DNA of 42,605 bases, taken from positions 844,937 to 887,541 of the forward strand of contig NZ_GL622296.1 of the NCBI RefSeq assembly GCF_000185385.1, written 5' to 3'. Source of the stretch: Lachnoanaerobaculum saburreum DSM 3986 (GTDB lineage Bacteria > Bacillota > Clostridia > Lachnospirales > Lachnospiraceae). Numbering within the stretch: position 1 is the stretch's first letter; the number at the start of each line of letters is the position of its first letter. Under the pieces are notes generated by a model. It was not told where the DNA came from. It ran no database searches and saw only the letters and a program-made list of their open reading frames with translations. Below, one piece after another: positions 25,087 through 34,257 of this stretch. A program made the position numbers and the translations under genes.

Positions 25087-26301
25087 ATGAGATTTACATT
25101 ACCAAGAGACATTTATCATGGAAAAGATTCACTTGAGGCTCTAAAGAACTTCACCGGTAAGAAGGCTTTTGTCTGTGTAGGTGGAGGCTCTATGAAGAGA
25201 TTCGGCTTTCTGGATAAGGTAGTCGGCTACCTTAAGGAAGCGGGTATGGAGGTAAAGCTCTTTGAGGGAATAGAGTCGGATCCTTCCGTAGATACTGTAA
25301 TGCGTGGTGCAAAGGAAATGCTTGATTTCGGTCCGGACTGGATAGTGGCTATCGGTGGAGGCTCACCTATTGATGCTGCAAAGGCTATGTGGATCAAATA
25401 TGAATATCCGGACTGCACATTTGAAGATATGTGTAAAGTGTTCGGTATTCCTACCCTTAGAAAGAAAGCTAAGTTCTGTGCAATTTCTTCCACATCAGGA
25501 ACAGCTACAGAGGTGACGGCATTTTCGATTATCACCGACTATGATAAGGGTATCAAATATCCTATAGCAGATTTTGAGATTACTCCGGATGTGGCTATAG
25601 TAGATCCGGCACTTGCACAGACCATGCCAAAGAAGCTGGTAGCACATACAGGTATGGATGCTTTGACACATGCAATAGAAGCATATGTTTCTACTGCAAA
25701 CTGTGATTTTACAGATCCGCTTGCACTGCATGCAATAGAGATGATTCAAAAATATCTTATAAAATCATACAATGAGGACAAGGGAGCCAGAGATGAAATG
25801 CATAATGCACAATGTCTTGCAGGTATGGCGTTCTCAAATGCTTTGCTCGGGATAGTACATTCTATGGCACATAAGACAGGTGCGGTATTTGGCGACTATG
25901 GCGCTCATATTATACATGGTGCCGCAAATGCAATGTATCTTCCAAAGGTAATAGCTTTTAATGCCAAGGACAAAGAGGCGGCTAAGAGATATGCAAAGAT
26001 AGCTGATGTATTGGGCCTTTCCGGAAATACTGATGAAGATAAGATAAAAGAGCTTATCAAATATATTAGAGGAATGAATGATGAACTCAATATTCCACAT
26101 TGCATAAAGCATTACGGTGCAGATTCATATCCTACCGAGAACGGATTTGTGCCTGAAAATGTATTCCTTGAGAGACTGCATGATATAGCTGTAAATGCTA
26201 TTGCAGATGCATGTACAGGTTCAAACCCAAGACAGCCAAGCGTTGAGGAAATGGAAAAACTTTTGAAATGTTGTTATTATGATACGGAAGTGGACTTTTA
26301 A
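25087..26301 (+). CDS. Iron-containing alcohol dehydrogenase
   Basis: This 404-residue NAD(P)-dependent group III (Fe-ADH) dehydrogenase has the nucleotide-binding motif GGGSPIDAAKAMW at 90-102. The predicted iron ligands are Asp191 and His195 (GMDALTHAIEAY), His258 (IVHSMAH) and His277 (IIHGAANAMYLP). The usual spacing between the last two is widened by about 5 residues, as in the butanol/propanediol dehydrogenase branch. It probably reoxidises NADH or NADPH by reducing aldehydes during fermentation. It has its own promoter and terminator, so it is monocistronic. Confidence 0.93.
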   Translation: MRFTLPRDIYHGKDSLEALKNFTGKKAFVCVGGGSMKRFGFLDKVVGYLKEAGMEVKLFEGIESDPSVDTVMRGAKEMLDFGPDWIVAIGGGSPIDAAKAMWIKYEYPDCTFEDMCKVFGIPTLRKKAKFCAISSTSGTATEVTAFSIITDYDKGIKYPIADFEITPDVAIVDPALAQTMPKKLVAHTGMDALTHAIEAYVSTANCDFTDPLALHAIEMIQKYLIKSYNEDKGARDEMHNAQCLAGMAFSNALLGIVHSMAHKTGAVFGDYGAHIIHGAANAMYLPKVIAFNAKDKEAAKRYAKIADVLGLSGNTDEDKIKELIKYIRGMNDELNIPHCIKHYGADSYPTENGFVPENVFLERLHDIAVNAIADACTGSNPRQPSVEEMEKLLKCCYYDTEVDF

Positions 26302-26344
26302 CAGACAGAGATTGGAAAACATAATATAGTATCGCAGCATAGAT

Positions 26345-26384
26345 AAACACATCAATGACTTTGCAGTTATTGATGTGTTTTTAT
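26345..26384 (+). terminator. Strong terminator of the alcohol dehydrogenase gene
   Basis: ACACATCAATGACT (26347-26360) and AGTTATTGATGTGT (26365-26378) form a 14-bp stem with one wobble and the loop TTGC, followed by TTTTATT. Confidence 0.9.
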
Positions 26385-26441
26385 TAATATAAAACTCAGT
26401 ATCAAATCTGCTTGAAAAATCAAAAAAAAAGTTGTAATATG

Positions 26442-26479
26442 ATAACGAGTTTCAGATTATACTATCTGTTTCAGATAGT
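26442..26479 (+). promoter_or_regulatory. Two abutting 19-bp operator-like sites before the Fur-family gene
   Basis: A perfect palindrome ACTATCTG-TTT-CAGATAGT occupies 26461-26479. Directly upstream, 26442-26460 (ATAACGAG-TTT-CAGATTAT) has the same length, centre and right half but a weaker left half. Both lie just before the ribosome binding site, in the place expected for autorepression by the Fur-family protein. Confidence 0.6.
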
Positions 26480-26496
26480 AATGTTGGAGGTGTGAT

Positions 26497-26916
26497 TTGA
26501 CGAAAGCTCAGTATAAAACCAGACAATTGTTGGAAATAGAAGATTTCCTGAAAGAAAATGTGAATAAGCATGTCACTGTGAATGATATTATTCTATTTTT
26601 CAAAGAGCAGGGAAAGAACATCGGGAAGGCTACTATTTACAGACATTTGGAGAGAATGGTAAGTGACGGACTGTTACATAAATATATGCTTGAAACCGGA
26701 GACAGTGCCTGTTTTGAGTATATTGAAGATGAAGATTTGAATCCGGTTTGCTTTCACTGTAAATGTGAGAAATGCGGTAAGCTAATTCACTTGGAGTGTA
26801 CTGAATTGTCCTTGATTGGAGAACATCTGAAAGAGGAACATGGCTTTGAGATAGATCATGCCAGAACAGTTTTTTATGGAACTTGCAATGAATGTAGAAA
26901 AGAGGGAAAACTATGA
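26497..26916 (+). CDS. Fur-family metal regulator (probably zinc-responsive, Zur-like)
   Basis: This 139-residue regulator starts with TTG 26497, 6 bases after GGAGG; no ATG fits. The N-terminal winged helix includes VNDIILFFKEQGKNIGKATIYRHLERM. The C-terminal half has the structural zinc cysteines in CKCEKCGK and CNEC. Its stop overlaps the start of a zinc-binding lipoprotein gene (ATGA), and znuCB follow, so Zur is the best reading; Fur or PerR cannot be excluded by residues alone. It probably binds the paired operator upstream and represses the whole operon when zinc is sufficient. Confidence 0.85.
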   Translation: MTKAQYKTRQLLEIEDFLKENVNKHVTVNDIILFFKEQGKNIGKATIYRHLERMVSDGLLHKYMLETGDSACFEYIEDEDLNPVCFHCKCEKCGKLIHLECTELSLIGEHLKEEHGFEIDHARTVFYGTCNECRKEGKL

Positions 26917-27875
26917 AGAAGTTTATTGGAATAGGACTTGGTATCCTTATGGTAATGATGATGGTACTTGGCTGTGCAAAAAAAGAAAACAGTAGTGCAA
27001 ACGGAAGTACGGAAGGTAAGAAATTAAGTATTGTTACTACTATTTTTCCGGCATATGACTGGGTAAAGCAGGTAGTCGGAGATAATAAGAATGTAGATAT
27101 TACATTCCTTATAGATAAGGGTGTGGATCTGCATAGTTATCAGGCATCTGCAGCAGATATTGCAAAAATCACAGACAGCGACCTGTTCGTATTTGTAGGT
27201 GGAGAGTCTGACGGATGGGCTGAGGACATCGTAAAGGAAAATCCTAATCTAAAGTACATAAGTATGGTAGACAGTATCGGGAAAGCTGCATTAGGAGAGG
27301 AACTTGTAGAAGGTATGCAAAAGGAAGAAGGAGAGGAGGAAGAAGAGTGTGCTATTGATGAGCATGTATGGCTTTCATTAGAAAATGCCAAGACTATAGT
27401 TGGGGCTATAGAAGCTAAATTGGAAGAGATAGATCCTGATAATAAGGGCAACTATGAAAAGAATGCAAATGATTATATTGCAAAACTTGATGCACTTGAC
27501 AAAGAGTATAAGGATACTCTTTCAAATATTCAGGATAAGACAATCTTAGTGGGAGACAGATTCCCGTTCAGATATCTGGTAAATGAGTATGGAATAAAGT
27601 ATTATGCCGCATTTAAGGGCTGTGATGCAGGCAGTGAGGCATCATTTGAAACAGTAAAGTTCTTAGCAAATAAGATGGATGAGCTGAAACTGTCAAAGAT
27701 ATTTATAATAGACGGTTCAAAGGGTGACCTTGCAAAGACAATAGTGGATAACACAAAAGATAAGAATGCAAAGATTTTAGTACTTGACTCTATGCAGTCC
27801 ACAAAGAGTAGTGATAATGCAAACTACATTGATGTAATGAAGAAGAACCTGGAAGTACTTAAAGAAGCATTATAG
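26913..27875 (+). CDS. znuA: Zinc ABC transporter substrate-binding lipoprotein
   Basis: This 320-residue cluster A-I (ZnuA/AdcA-type) lipoprotein has a signal peptide with lipobox V-L-G-C (Cys21). The first metal ligand is in LHSYQAS (His74) and the second in DEHVW (His151). The usual His-rich loop before it is replaced by a Glu-rich run ending in Cys (residues 138-146). The third position, usually a histidine, reads GDRFPFRYL, and a AAFKGCDAGSEASFET segment follows, a variant seen in clostridia. It captures zinc (or possibly manganese) outside the membrane for ZnuBC. Confidence 0.9.
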   Translation: MKKFIGIGLGILMVMMMVLGCAKKENSSANGSTEGKKLSIVTTIFPAYDWVKQVVGDNKNVDITFLIDKGVDLHSYQASAADIAKITDSDLFVFVGGESDGWAEDIVKENPNLKYISMVDSIGKAALGEELVEGMQKEEGEEEEECAIDEHVWLSLENAKTIVGAIEAKLEEIDPDNKGNYEKNANDYIAKLDALDKEYKDTLSNIQDKTILVGDRFPFRYLVNEYGIKYYAAFKGCDAGSEASFETVKFLANKMDELKLSKIFIIDGSKGDLAKTIVDNTKDKNAKILVLDSMQSTKSSDNANYIDVMKKNLEVLKEAL

Positions 27876-27886
27876 ACTGGAGTTTT

Positions 27887-28558
27887 ATGATAAAATGTGA
27901 AAATTTATCACTGGGATATGACGGAAAAGCTATCGTAGAGAATCTGAACTTTGAGATAAAAGACGGAGATTATCTATGTATTATAGGGGAAAACGGTGTG
28001 GGAAAGTCTACACTGATAAAGACGCTTTTAAAACTTATAAAGCCTATATCCGGAGAGGTTATATATAATGAGAACCTGTTGCCGACTGAAATAGGATATC
28101 TCTCACAACAGCAACAGCTTATGAAAGATTTCCCGGCATCTGTTTTTGAAATTGTAATCTCGGGTTGTCAGTCAAAGGTGGGGATTAGACCATTTTATAA
28201 TAAAAAGGAAAAGTTGGCCGCAAGGGAAAAGATAGAAGAGCTGGGGCTTCTTAATCTTATGAAAAGAAGCTTTAGTGAACTGTCCGGAGGTCAACAGCAA
28301 AGAGTTCTTTTAGCCAGAGCATTGATGGCAGGTCAGAGGCTCATGATACTTGATGAGCCTGTGACAGGTCTTGACCCTCAGGCGAGTCAAAATATGTATG
28401 ATATTATCAATGGGTTAAATAAAGTCGGCATGACCATAGTCATGATTTCGCATGATTTGGATGAGGCATTGGGGTATGCAACAAATGTACTATACATCGG
28501 AAAAAAGATATTCTTTGGAGCTACAGAAGAGTATAAAAGGAGCGTTGGAATAGAATGA
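27887..28558 (+). CDS. znuC: Zinc ABC transporter ATP-binding protein
   Basis: This 223-residue ATPase has a Walker A (GENGVGKST, about residues 35-43), Q-loop (YLSQQQQ), signature LSGGQQQR, Walker B (LMILDEPVTGLD) and H-loop (SHD). The sequence is of the metal-type (ABC-3 partner) class. It follows znuA after 11 bases, and its stop overlaps the permease start by 4 bases (ATGA). Confidence 0.93.
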   Translation: MIKCENLSLGYDGKAIVENLNFEIKDGDYLCIIGENGVGKSTLIKTLLKLIKPISGEVIYNENLLPTEIGYLSQQQQLMKDFPASVFEIVISGCQSKVGIRPFYNKKEKLAAREKIEELGLLNLMKRSFSELSGGQQQRVLLARALMAGQRLMILDEPVTGLDPQASQNMYDIINGLNKVGMTIVMISHDLDEALGYATNVLYIGKKIFFGATEEYKRSVGIE

Positions 28559-29385
28559 AAGAATTTAGTTTATATTTGAGTTATCCTTTTGTACGATATG
28601 CTGTAATAGTGGGAATACTTATAGCACTTTGCTCTTCACTGCTTGGAGTTATCCTGGTTTTGAAGAGGTTTTCATTTATAGGAGACGGGCTTTCTCATGT
28701 GGCATTCGGTGCGGTATCCGTAGCCACGGTATTTAATCTTACCGACAACATGGTACTTGTATTGCCTGTAACCGTTATCGCTGCAATCTTTCTTTTAAAG
28801 GGCGGCACCGGCGGTAAGATAAAAGGTGATGCTTCTATAGCTATGATGTCGGTAGGAGCGTTAGCACTTGGATATCTGGCAATGAATGTATTCTCAAGTG
28901 GAGCCAATCTGGCAGGAGATGTTTGCACAACACTTTTCGGTTCCACCTCCATACTTACATTGACTAAGGAAAAGGTAATACTGTGTATTATACTTTCAAT
29001 CATTGTAATAGCAACTTTTATACTGTTTTATAATAAGATATTTGCAGTAACATTTGATGAAAACTTTGCTGTTGCTACAGGTATCAACACTAAAAAATAC
29101 AATCTTTTGATAGCGGTAATTATTGCTGTGATTGTGGTATTGGCAATGAATCTTGTAGGTTCGCTCCTTATATCTGCACTCGTAGTATTCCCTGCACTTG
29201 CCTCTATGTGTGTATTTAAAAGTTTTCTATCTGTGACAATATCATCGGCAGTCTTTTCAGTAGTATGTACCGGAATCGGACTTTTTATTTCGGTACTTGT
29301 AGGCTCACCTGTAGGAGCCACTATTGTATGTATTGATATATTGGCATTCTCTATATTCTATCTAATCGGCAGAATGAAGAGATAG
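28555..29385 (+). CDS. znuB: Zinc ABC transporter permease
   Basis: This 276-residue ABC-3 family permease has about eight hydrophobic segments. The family motifs are visible: RFSFIGDGLSHVAFGAV near residue 42 and LLISALVVFPALASM near 207. It forms the channel for the metal delivered by ZnuA. It is the last gene of the zinc operon; no strong terminator was found before the gpmI promoter. Confidence 0.93.
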   Translation: MKEFSLYLSYPFVRYAVIVGILIALCSSLLGVILVLKRFSFIGDGLSHVAFGAVSVATVFNLTDNMVLVLPVTVIAAIFLLKGGTGGKIKGDASIAMMSVGALALGYLAMNVFSSGANLAGDVCTTLFGSTSILTLTKEKVILCIILSIIVIATFILFYNKIFAVTFDENFAVATGINTKKYNLLIAVIIAVIVVLAMNLVGSLLISALVVFPALASMCVFKSFLSVTISSAVFSVVCTGIGLFISVLVGSPVGATIVCIDILAFSIFYLIGRMKR

Positions 29386-29445
29386 TTAGTACAGCCTATC
29401 CAGTATTTATGCGTAGGAGGTAAAAATCTTTGTTATCTTTTTATC

Positions 29446-29474
29446 TTGATAATACTTTTAAATTAATGTAAAAT
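29446..29474 (+). promoter_or_regulatory. Promoter of gpmI
   Basis: TTGATA (29446-29451), 17 bases and TAAAAT (29469-29474) are present. The roughly 95-base leader has a small hairpin CAACC-G-CAG / CTG-GGTTG (29500-29522). Confidence 0.6.
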
Positions 29475-29576
29475 TTAAGGCGAGTTTAAAAATAAGAAAC
29501 AACCGCAGTTATTGCTGGGTTGCTTGATATAGCATTTATTTCAAATGGATGCCGTTTGATAGAAAAAGAGGTATAT

Positions 29577-31106
29577 ATGGATAAGAGACCGGTGGTACTA
29601 TGTATAATGGATGGTTTGGGAATAAGAAAGGGACATGATCACAATGCTGTATTTGAGGCAAATACTCCTAACCTTGATAGGCTTGAGAAAGAATATCCTT
29701 TTGTAGAAGGTCAGGCAAGCGGACTTTATGTAGGTCTGCCTGACGGACAGATGGGCAATTCGGAGGTAGGTCATATGAATATGGGTGCCGGAAGAATTAT
29801 CTATCAGGAGCTGACAAGAATATCCAAGGCGATAGAAGATGGTGATTTCTATAAGAATAAAGGACTTTTAGCGGCTGTAGAGAATGTAAAGAAAAATAAC
29901 AGCGTGCTTCATCTTATGGGGCTTGTTTCAAGTGGAGGCGTTCACAGCTACAACACTCATATCTATGGACTTTTGGAACTGGCAAAGAGAAACGGCGTTA
30001 AGGAGGTTTATGTGCATGCATTCCTTGACGGTAGAGATACACCGCCTACATCAGGTAAGGAGTTTGTAGCGGAGCTTGAAGAGCAGATGGCAAAGATAGG
30101 TGTAGGTAAGGTCGCATCTGTGATGGGTCGTTTCTATGCAATGGATAGAGACAATCGTTGGGACAGAGTGGAGGCTGCCTATAACACTATGACTAAGGGC
30201 GGTAATGTGAAGGTAAGTGCTACAGAAGGTATACAGGAGTCATATGATGATGATAAGAATGATGAGTTTGTAGTACCGTTTGCAGTAGAAGGCACAAAGA
30301 GGATTCAGAACAATGATTCTGTCATATTCTTTAACTTCAGACCTGACAGAGCCAGAGAGATGACCAGAGTGTTCTGTGTAGATGATTTCAACGGTTTTAA
30401 TAGAGGTAAAAGACTTCATACTACATTTGTTTGTTTCACGGACTATGATGACACTATTACAAACAAGATAGTTGCTTTTGAGAAAGAAGATATAAAGGAT
30501 ACATTCGGTGAGTTTTTGGCGGCAAATCACCTAAAGCAGCTTAGACTTGCGGAGACTGAGAAGTACGCACATGTTACTTTCTTCTTCAACGGCGGCAAGG
30601 AGGAGCCGAATGAGGGAGAGGACAGAATCCTTGTTAACTCTCCAAAGGATGTACCTACTTATGACCTTAAGCCGCAGATGAGTGCTTATGAGGTTTGTGA
30701 TAATCTTGTTAAAGCTATAAAGGGCGGTAAGTATGATGTTATAATTATCAATTTTGCAAATCCTGATATGGTCGGTCATACAGCGGTAGAGTCGGCAGCT
30801 GTTAAGGCTGTAGAGGTTGTAGATGAGTGTGTCGGTAAGGCGGTGGAAGCAATCAAGGAAGTGAACGGTATTATGTTCATCTGTGCAGACCATGGAAACT
30901 GTGAGACATTGGTTGATGAAAAGACCGGTGAGCCGTATACAGCACATACAACAAATCCTGTACCTTTTATCCTTGTGAATGCAGATCCTAAGTATAAGCT
31001 TGCAGAAGGCGGCAGACTTTGTGATATAGTTCCTACACTTATAGAACTTATGGGAATGAAAAAGCCGGAGGCAATGACAGGAAAGAGCTTATTGGTTGAG
31101 AAATAA
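29577..31106 (+). CDS. gpmI: 2,3-bisphosphoglycerate-independent phosphoglycerate mutase
   Basis: This 509-residue enzyme interconverts 3- and 2-phosphoglycerate in glycolysis. Metal ligand Asp12 is in CIMDGLG and the catalytic Ser62 is in GQMGNSEVGH, with downstream motifs LDGRDTPPTSG, GRFYAMDRD, NFANPDMVGHT and CADHGNCE in order. The start is set at ATG 29577 (AAAGAGG upstream), giving the standard length; an in-frame ATG-like codon 57 bases earlier would add a non-family extension. It is expressed alone between its own promoter and terminator, and is not in a gap-pgk-tpi cluster. Confidence 0.96.
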   Translation: MDKRPVVLCIMDGLGIRKGHDHNAVFEANTPNLDRLEKEYPFVEGQASGLYVGLPDGQMGNSEVGHMNMGAGRIIYQELTRISKAIEDGDFYKNKGLLAAVENVKKNNSVLHLMGLVSSGGVHSYNTHIYGLLELAKRNGVKEVYVHAFLDGRDTPPTSGKEFVAELEEQMAKIGVGKVASVMGRFYAMDRDNRWDRVEAAYNTMTKGGNVKVSATEGIQESYDDDKNDEFVVPFAVEGTKRIQNNDSVIFFNFRPDRAREMTRVFCVDDFNGFNRGKRLHTTFVCFTDYDDTITNKIVAFEKEDIKDTFGEFLAANHLKQLRLAETEKYAHVTFFFNGGKEEPNEGEDRILVNSPKDVPTYDLKPQMSAYEVCDNLVKAIKGGKYDVIIINFANPDMVGHTAVESAAVKAVEVVDECVGKAVEAIKEVNGIMFICADHGNCETLVDEKTGEPYTAHTTNPVPFILVNADPKYKLAEGGRLCDIVPTLIELMGMKKPEAMTGKSLLVEK

Positions 31107-31126
31107 AATAATATTTTAGTATATAG

Positions 31127-31168
31127 GCACGTAGATTCAATACATTTGTTTCTGCGTGCTTTTATTTT
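31127..31168 (+). terminator. Terminator of gpmI
   Basis: GCACGTAGA (31127-31135) pairs with TCTGCGTGC (31151-31159), with one wobble, followed by TTTTATTTT. Confidence 0.85.
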
Positions 31169-31187
31169 AAACAAACCTTAAGTAATA

Positions 31188-31241
31188 TACACCAATTATT
31201 CACATGACTGCACTTGACATTATGGAGAATTGGTGTATTAT
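31188..31241 (+). promoter_or_regulatory. Promoter overlapped by an inverted repeat, upstream of the SLH gene
   Basis: TTGACA (31214-31219), 16 bases and TATTAT (31236-31241) form a good promoter. A 10-bp inverted repeat TACACCAATT (31188-31197) / AATTGGTGTA (31228-31237) has its right arm over the spacer and -10 and its left arm upstream of the -35. A second possible promoter, TTGTTT (31316-31321) with TATAAT (31338-31343), lies nearer the gene. Confidence 0.6.
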
Positions 31242-31376
31242 ATGTATTGGTACAGTTAATATAATTCAGCTGTTAACAAAGAGTGAAATAAATTATAAAT
31301 ATTTTGTGATTATGCTTGTTTAGAGATGAATTTGCGATATAATATCAAATACTTTACTATACATAACGGAGGTTAT

Positions 31377-32483
31377 ATGAGAGGTAATATAATAAAAATA
31401 GGGGCTTTGGGAATGGCTTCCATATTAGCTTTTGAGAGCGTAGGGGCAAGTCATGCATTTGCACAGAGCTCAAACTTTGACTTAAGAAAAAAAGTAATAG
31501 GTCTTACAGGAATCACCTTTGTAAGTGGAAATATAGATAGATTTGTAACCAGAGGTGAGTTTGCAAAGATGCTCGTACAGGCTTCACAATATCGCTCTGT
31601 ACTTACAAAAAGCAGCAATACATCAGTATTTAATGATGTTCCGAAAGACAATGAGAATGCCGCTGCAATAAAGATGGCGGTAGAACAGGGTTATATGACA
31701 GGTTATCTTGGCGGAAACTTTAAACCTAATGATAACGTTACACTGAATGATGCTGTAAGAGGAGTACTTACATTACTTGGATATCAGGCAAGCGACTTTG
31801 CAGGGGATGCCAATAATAAGAGAATGTCAAAGTACGGCTTTCTTGAACTGAATGAAAACCTTACATCACTTACTGCCAATTCAAATCTTACGGTGAGAGA
31901 TTGTATAAACCTTTTCTACAATATGCTTAAGACCAATATGAAAGATGGGGGTGCATATGTAGTGACAGTTTTTAACGGTGAGATAAACAAAGATAAAGAA
32001 GTAAATCCGTTAAAGCTTGCCGACAATTCGTTAAAGGGACCAAAGGTTGTAAAGTCGGTAAATCAGTTGGCTAAGGCACTGCCGTTTGATTACAAGGATG
32101 CAAATTTATTTGTAGACGGAAGAAGTGTCGGTGCGGATTACTTTAAGAGCCTTATGGTATCATCCGAGGTTGGACTTGTAATATACTACTCGGCGGCGGC
32201 AAAGACTGTTTGGGCATATGATGAGAATACAGATGCCACCAACGGCAAGAAGGCTGTACATGGTACTGTAGAGAGTATTTATTATGAGTCAACATCTACA
32301 CTCACACCTACATCAGTTACAGTAAACGGGGAGACATATCAAATTACAAACAGTGATATGCAGTTTGCATTCTCCATATATGGAAGCATCAAAGTAAATG
32401 ATGATGTTACACTGGTTGTAGATATCAACAATGCCGAGGACGGCACTGCAACATATACTGTGGTTGATTATATAGCAGATTAG
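31377..32483 (+). CDS. SLH-domain surface protein
   Basis: This 368-residue secreted protein has a signal peptide at about residues 1-29 (ending SHAFA). An SLH-type region follows: FVTRGEFAKMLVQAS and VFNDVPKDNENAAAIKMAVEQGYMTGYLGGNFKPNDNVTLNDAVRGVLTLLGY in the family layout. SLH repeats attach proteins to secondary cell-wall polymer. The C-terminal half is a beta-rich domain of unknown role. ATG 31377 after CGGAGG is used. The MacA-like adaptor gene starts 10 bases downstream, so this protein is probably the wall-anchored part of the export system. Confidence 0.85.
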   Translation: MRGNIIKIGALGMASILAFESVGASHAFAQSSNFDLRKKVIGLTGITFVSGNIDRFVTRGEFAKMLVQASQYRSVLTKSSNTSVFNDVPKDNENAAAIKMAVEQGYMTGYLGGNFKPNDNVTLNDAVRGVLTLLGYQASDFAGDANNKRMSKYGFLELNENLTSLTANSNLTVRDCINLFYNMLKTNMKDGGAYVVTVFNGEINKDKEVNPLKLADNSLKGPKVVKSVNQLAKALPFDYKDANLFVDGRSVGADYFKSLMVSSEVGLVIYYSAAAKTVWAYDENTDATNGKKAVHGTVESIYYESTSTLTPTSVTVNGETYQITNSDMQFAFSIYGSIKVNDDVTLVVDINNAEDGTATYTVVDYIAD

Positions 32484-32493
32484 TGGGGGAAAG

Positions 32494-34257
32494 ATGAAGA
32501 AAAGATTTATAGTTATACCTGCACTTGTGCTGGCCGGAGTAGGTGTATTTTTCTTTATGAAATCAAGGAATGCTTCAAAGGTGGATATGAGTACATTTGT
32601 ACCTACGGCTGTGGCTACAAAGCAGGATATATCTTCCGAGATTTCATCATCAGGAACCATTACTCCAAAGGATACTTACAATATCACGGCACTTGTATCG
32701 GGAGAGATTGTTTCAGCCGATTTTAATATCGGAGATATGGTAAGTAAGGATCAGGTGTTGTATCAGATAGATAAGTCAAGCATTGTATCTGATATAAATT
32801 CTTCAAATAATTCTTTAAATAAGGCTAATTCGGGTTATGCCTCGGCAAGTAAGGAGTATGCAAAGGCAAAGGCAGAATTTGCGGGGAATCTATATCGCTC
32901 CACCAGAAAGGGATATATAAAAGAACTTAGTATTCAAACCGGAGATAAGATAAGCGGAGGCACAAAGCTGGCCACTATATATAATGATAATGTCATGAAT
33001 ATTCGTATTCCCTTCCTAAGTTCGGATGCCGTCAATATAACACCGGGAATGTCAGGTACATTGACTATCTCCGATACCGGAGAGCAGGTAGAAGGTAAAG
33101 TTGTATCTGTATCAAGTATGGATCAAACTTTGGACGGAGGCAGGCTTGTCCGCAATGTCACATTTGAAGTAAACAATCCGGGCGGACTGACAGATAAGAC
33201 TACAGCCAATGCTACAGTCGGAGATATCACTTCTACAGGTGACGGTACTTTTGAAGCCTCTACAAATGTAGATATGAGTGCCGATTTGGCTGCGGGTGTG
33301 GATATAGAAAGTGTACTGGTAAATGTAGGTGACTATGTGGATGTGGGAACTCCTATATTCAAGATGACATCGGAAAGTACCGATAAACTTTTAAAGACTT
33401 ACAAGGATGCTCTTGATACTGCACAGGGTGATGTAGATACAGCCAAAAAGGGTGTAGATACAGCTAAAAAAAATTCGGACGAATATACTATCAAGTCACC
33501 TATAGCAGGAAAGGTAATCAGTAAAAATTATAAGGTAGGAGATAAGGTCGGTTCAGGCAGTGACAATAAGGCGGTTACTATGGCGGTTATCTATGATATG
33601 AGTTCATATACCTTTAAAATGAGTGTGGATGAGAAAGATATCTCAAAGGTTCAAAACGGTCAGAAAGTAAGGATAAAGTCGGATGCTTTTCCTGATAAGG
33701 AGTACTCAGGTACAGTGACTAATGTGAGTCTTGAGAGTACAAGTCAAAACGGTGTGTCTACTTATCCGGTTACTGTAAAACTTGATGAAACATATGACTT
33801 ACTCCCCGGAATGAATGTAGACGGATATATTACATTGGAGTCTGCAAAGGATGCACTCACTATACCGTCCAATGCGTTGATGAGAGGAAATAAAGTATAT
33901 GTAAAGGACAATTCCGCTACAGAGACAAAGACGGCTGATGCAAAAGCAAATAAAGATTCAACAAATGCAAATTCAAGCGGAGACGGACTGGTTCCTGCAG
34001 GCTTTAAGGAAGTTACTGTAACTACAGGTGTTATCAATTCCGACTATGTGCAGATCACTTCAGGATTGAATGAAGGAGATGAGGTCTATATAGATGAGAC
34101 TGCAAATATGAGTGTAGGTGAAACCGGTGCGGACGGAATGCCGGCAGATAACGGCGGCGGAATGGATGCAGGCGGAGAAGGAGCCGGCGAAGGCGGAGCA
34201 GGTGCAGGCGGAGCTGATGCAGGTGGTGCTGATGCAGGCGGAGCCGGAGGTCAGTAA
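32494..34257 (+). CDS. MacA-like efflux adaptor (HlyD/RND periplasmic adaptor family)
   Basis: This 587-residue membrane-anchored adaptor has a transmembrane segment at about residues 4-21 and lipoyl/barrel-sandwich parts. It appears to hold two successive lipoyl-hairpin blocks: one near 60-170 (ALVSGEIVSADFNIGDMVSKDQVLYQID and on), and one near 255-355 (VESVLVNVGDYVDVGTPIF-like, a helical hairpin with repeated DTAKKG, then SPIAGKVISKNYKVGDKV). Beta-barrel and MP domains follow. The last 45 residues are a Gly/Ala/Asp low-complexity tail. The stop overlaps the ATPase start by one base. It is probably the adaptor of a MacB-type exporter in a Gram-positive envelope. Confidence 0.87.
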   Translation: MKKRFIVIPALVLAGVGVFFFMKSRNASKVDMSTFVPTAVATKQDISSEISSSGTITPKDTYNITALVSGEIVSADFNIGDMVSKDQVLYQIDKSSIVSDINSSNNSLNKANSGYASASKEYAKAKAEFAGNLYRSTRKGYIKELSIQTGDKISGGTKLATIYNDNVMNIRIPFLSSDAVNITPGMSGTLTISDTGEQVEGKVVSVSSMDQTLDGGRLVRNVTFEVNNPGGLTDKTTANATVGDITSTGDGTFEASTNVDMSADLAAGVDIESVLVNVGDYVDVGTPIFKMTSESTDKLLKTYKDALDTAQGDVDTAKKGVDTAKKNSDEYTIKSPIAGKVISKNYKVGDKVGSGSDNKAVTMAVIYDMSSYTFKMSVDEKDISKVQNGQKVRIKSDAFPDKEYSGTVTNVSLESTSQNGVSTYPVTVKLDETYDLLPGMNVDGYITLESAKDALTIPSNALMRGNKVYVKDNSATETKTADAKANKDSTNANSSGDGLVPAGFKEVTVTTGVINSDYVQITSGLNEGDEVYIDETANMSVGETGADGMPADNGGGMDAGGEGAGEGGAGAGGADAGGADAGGAGGQ

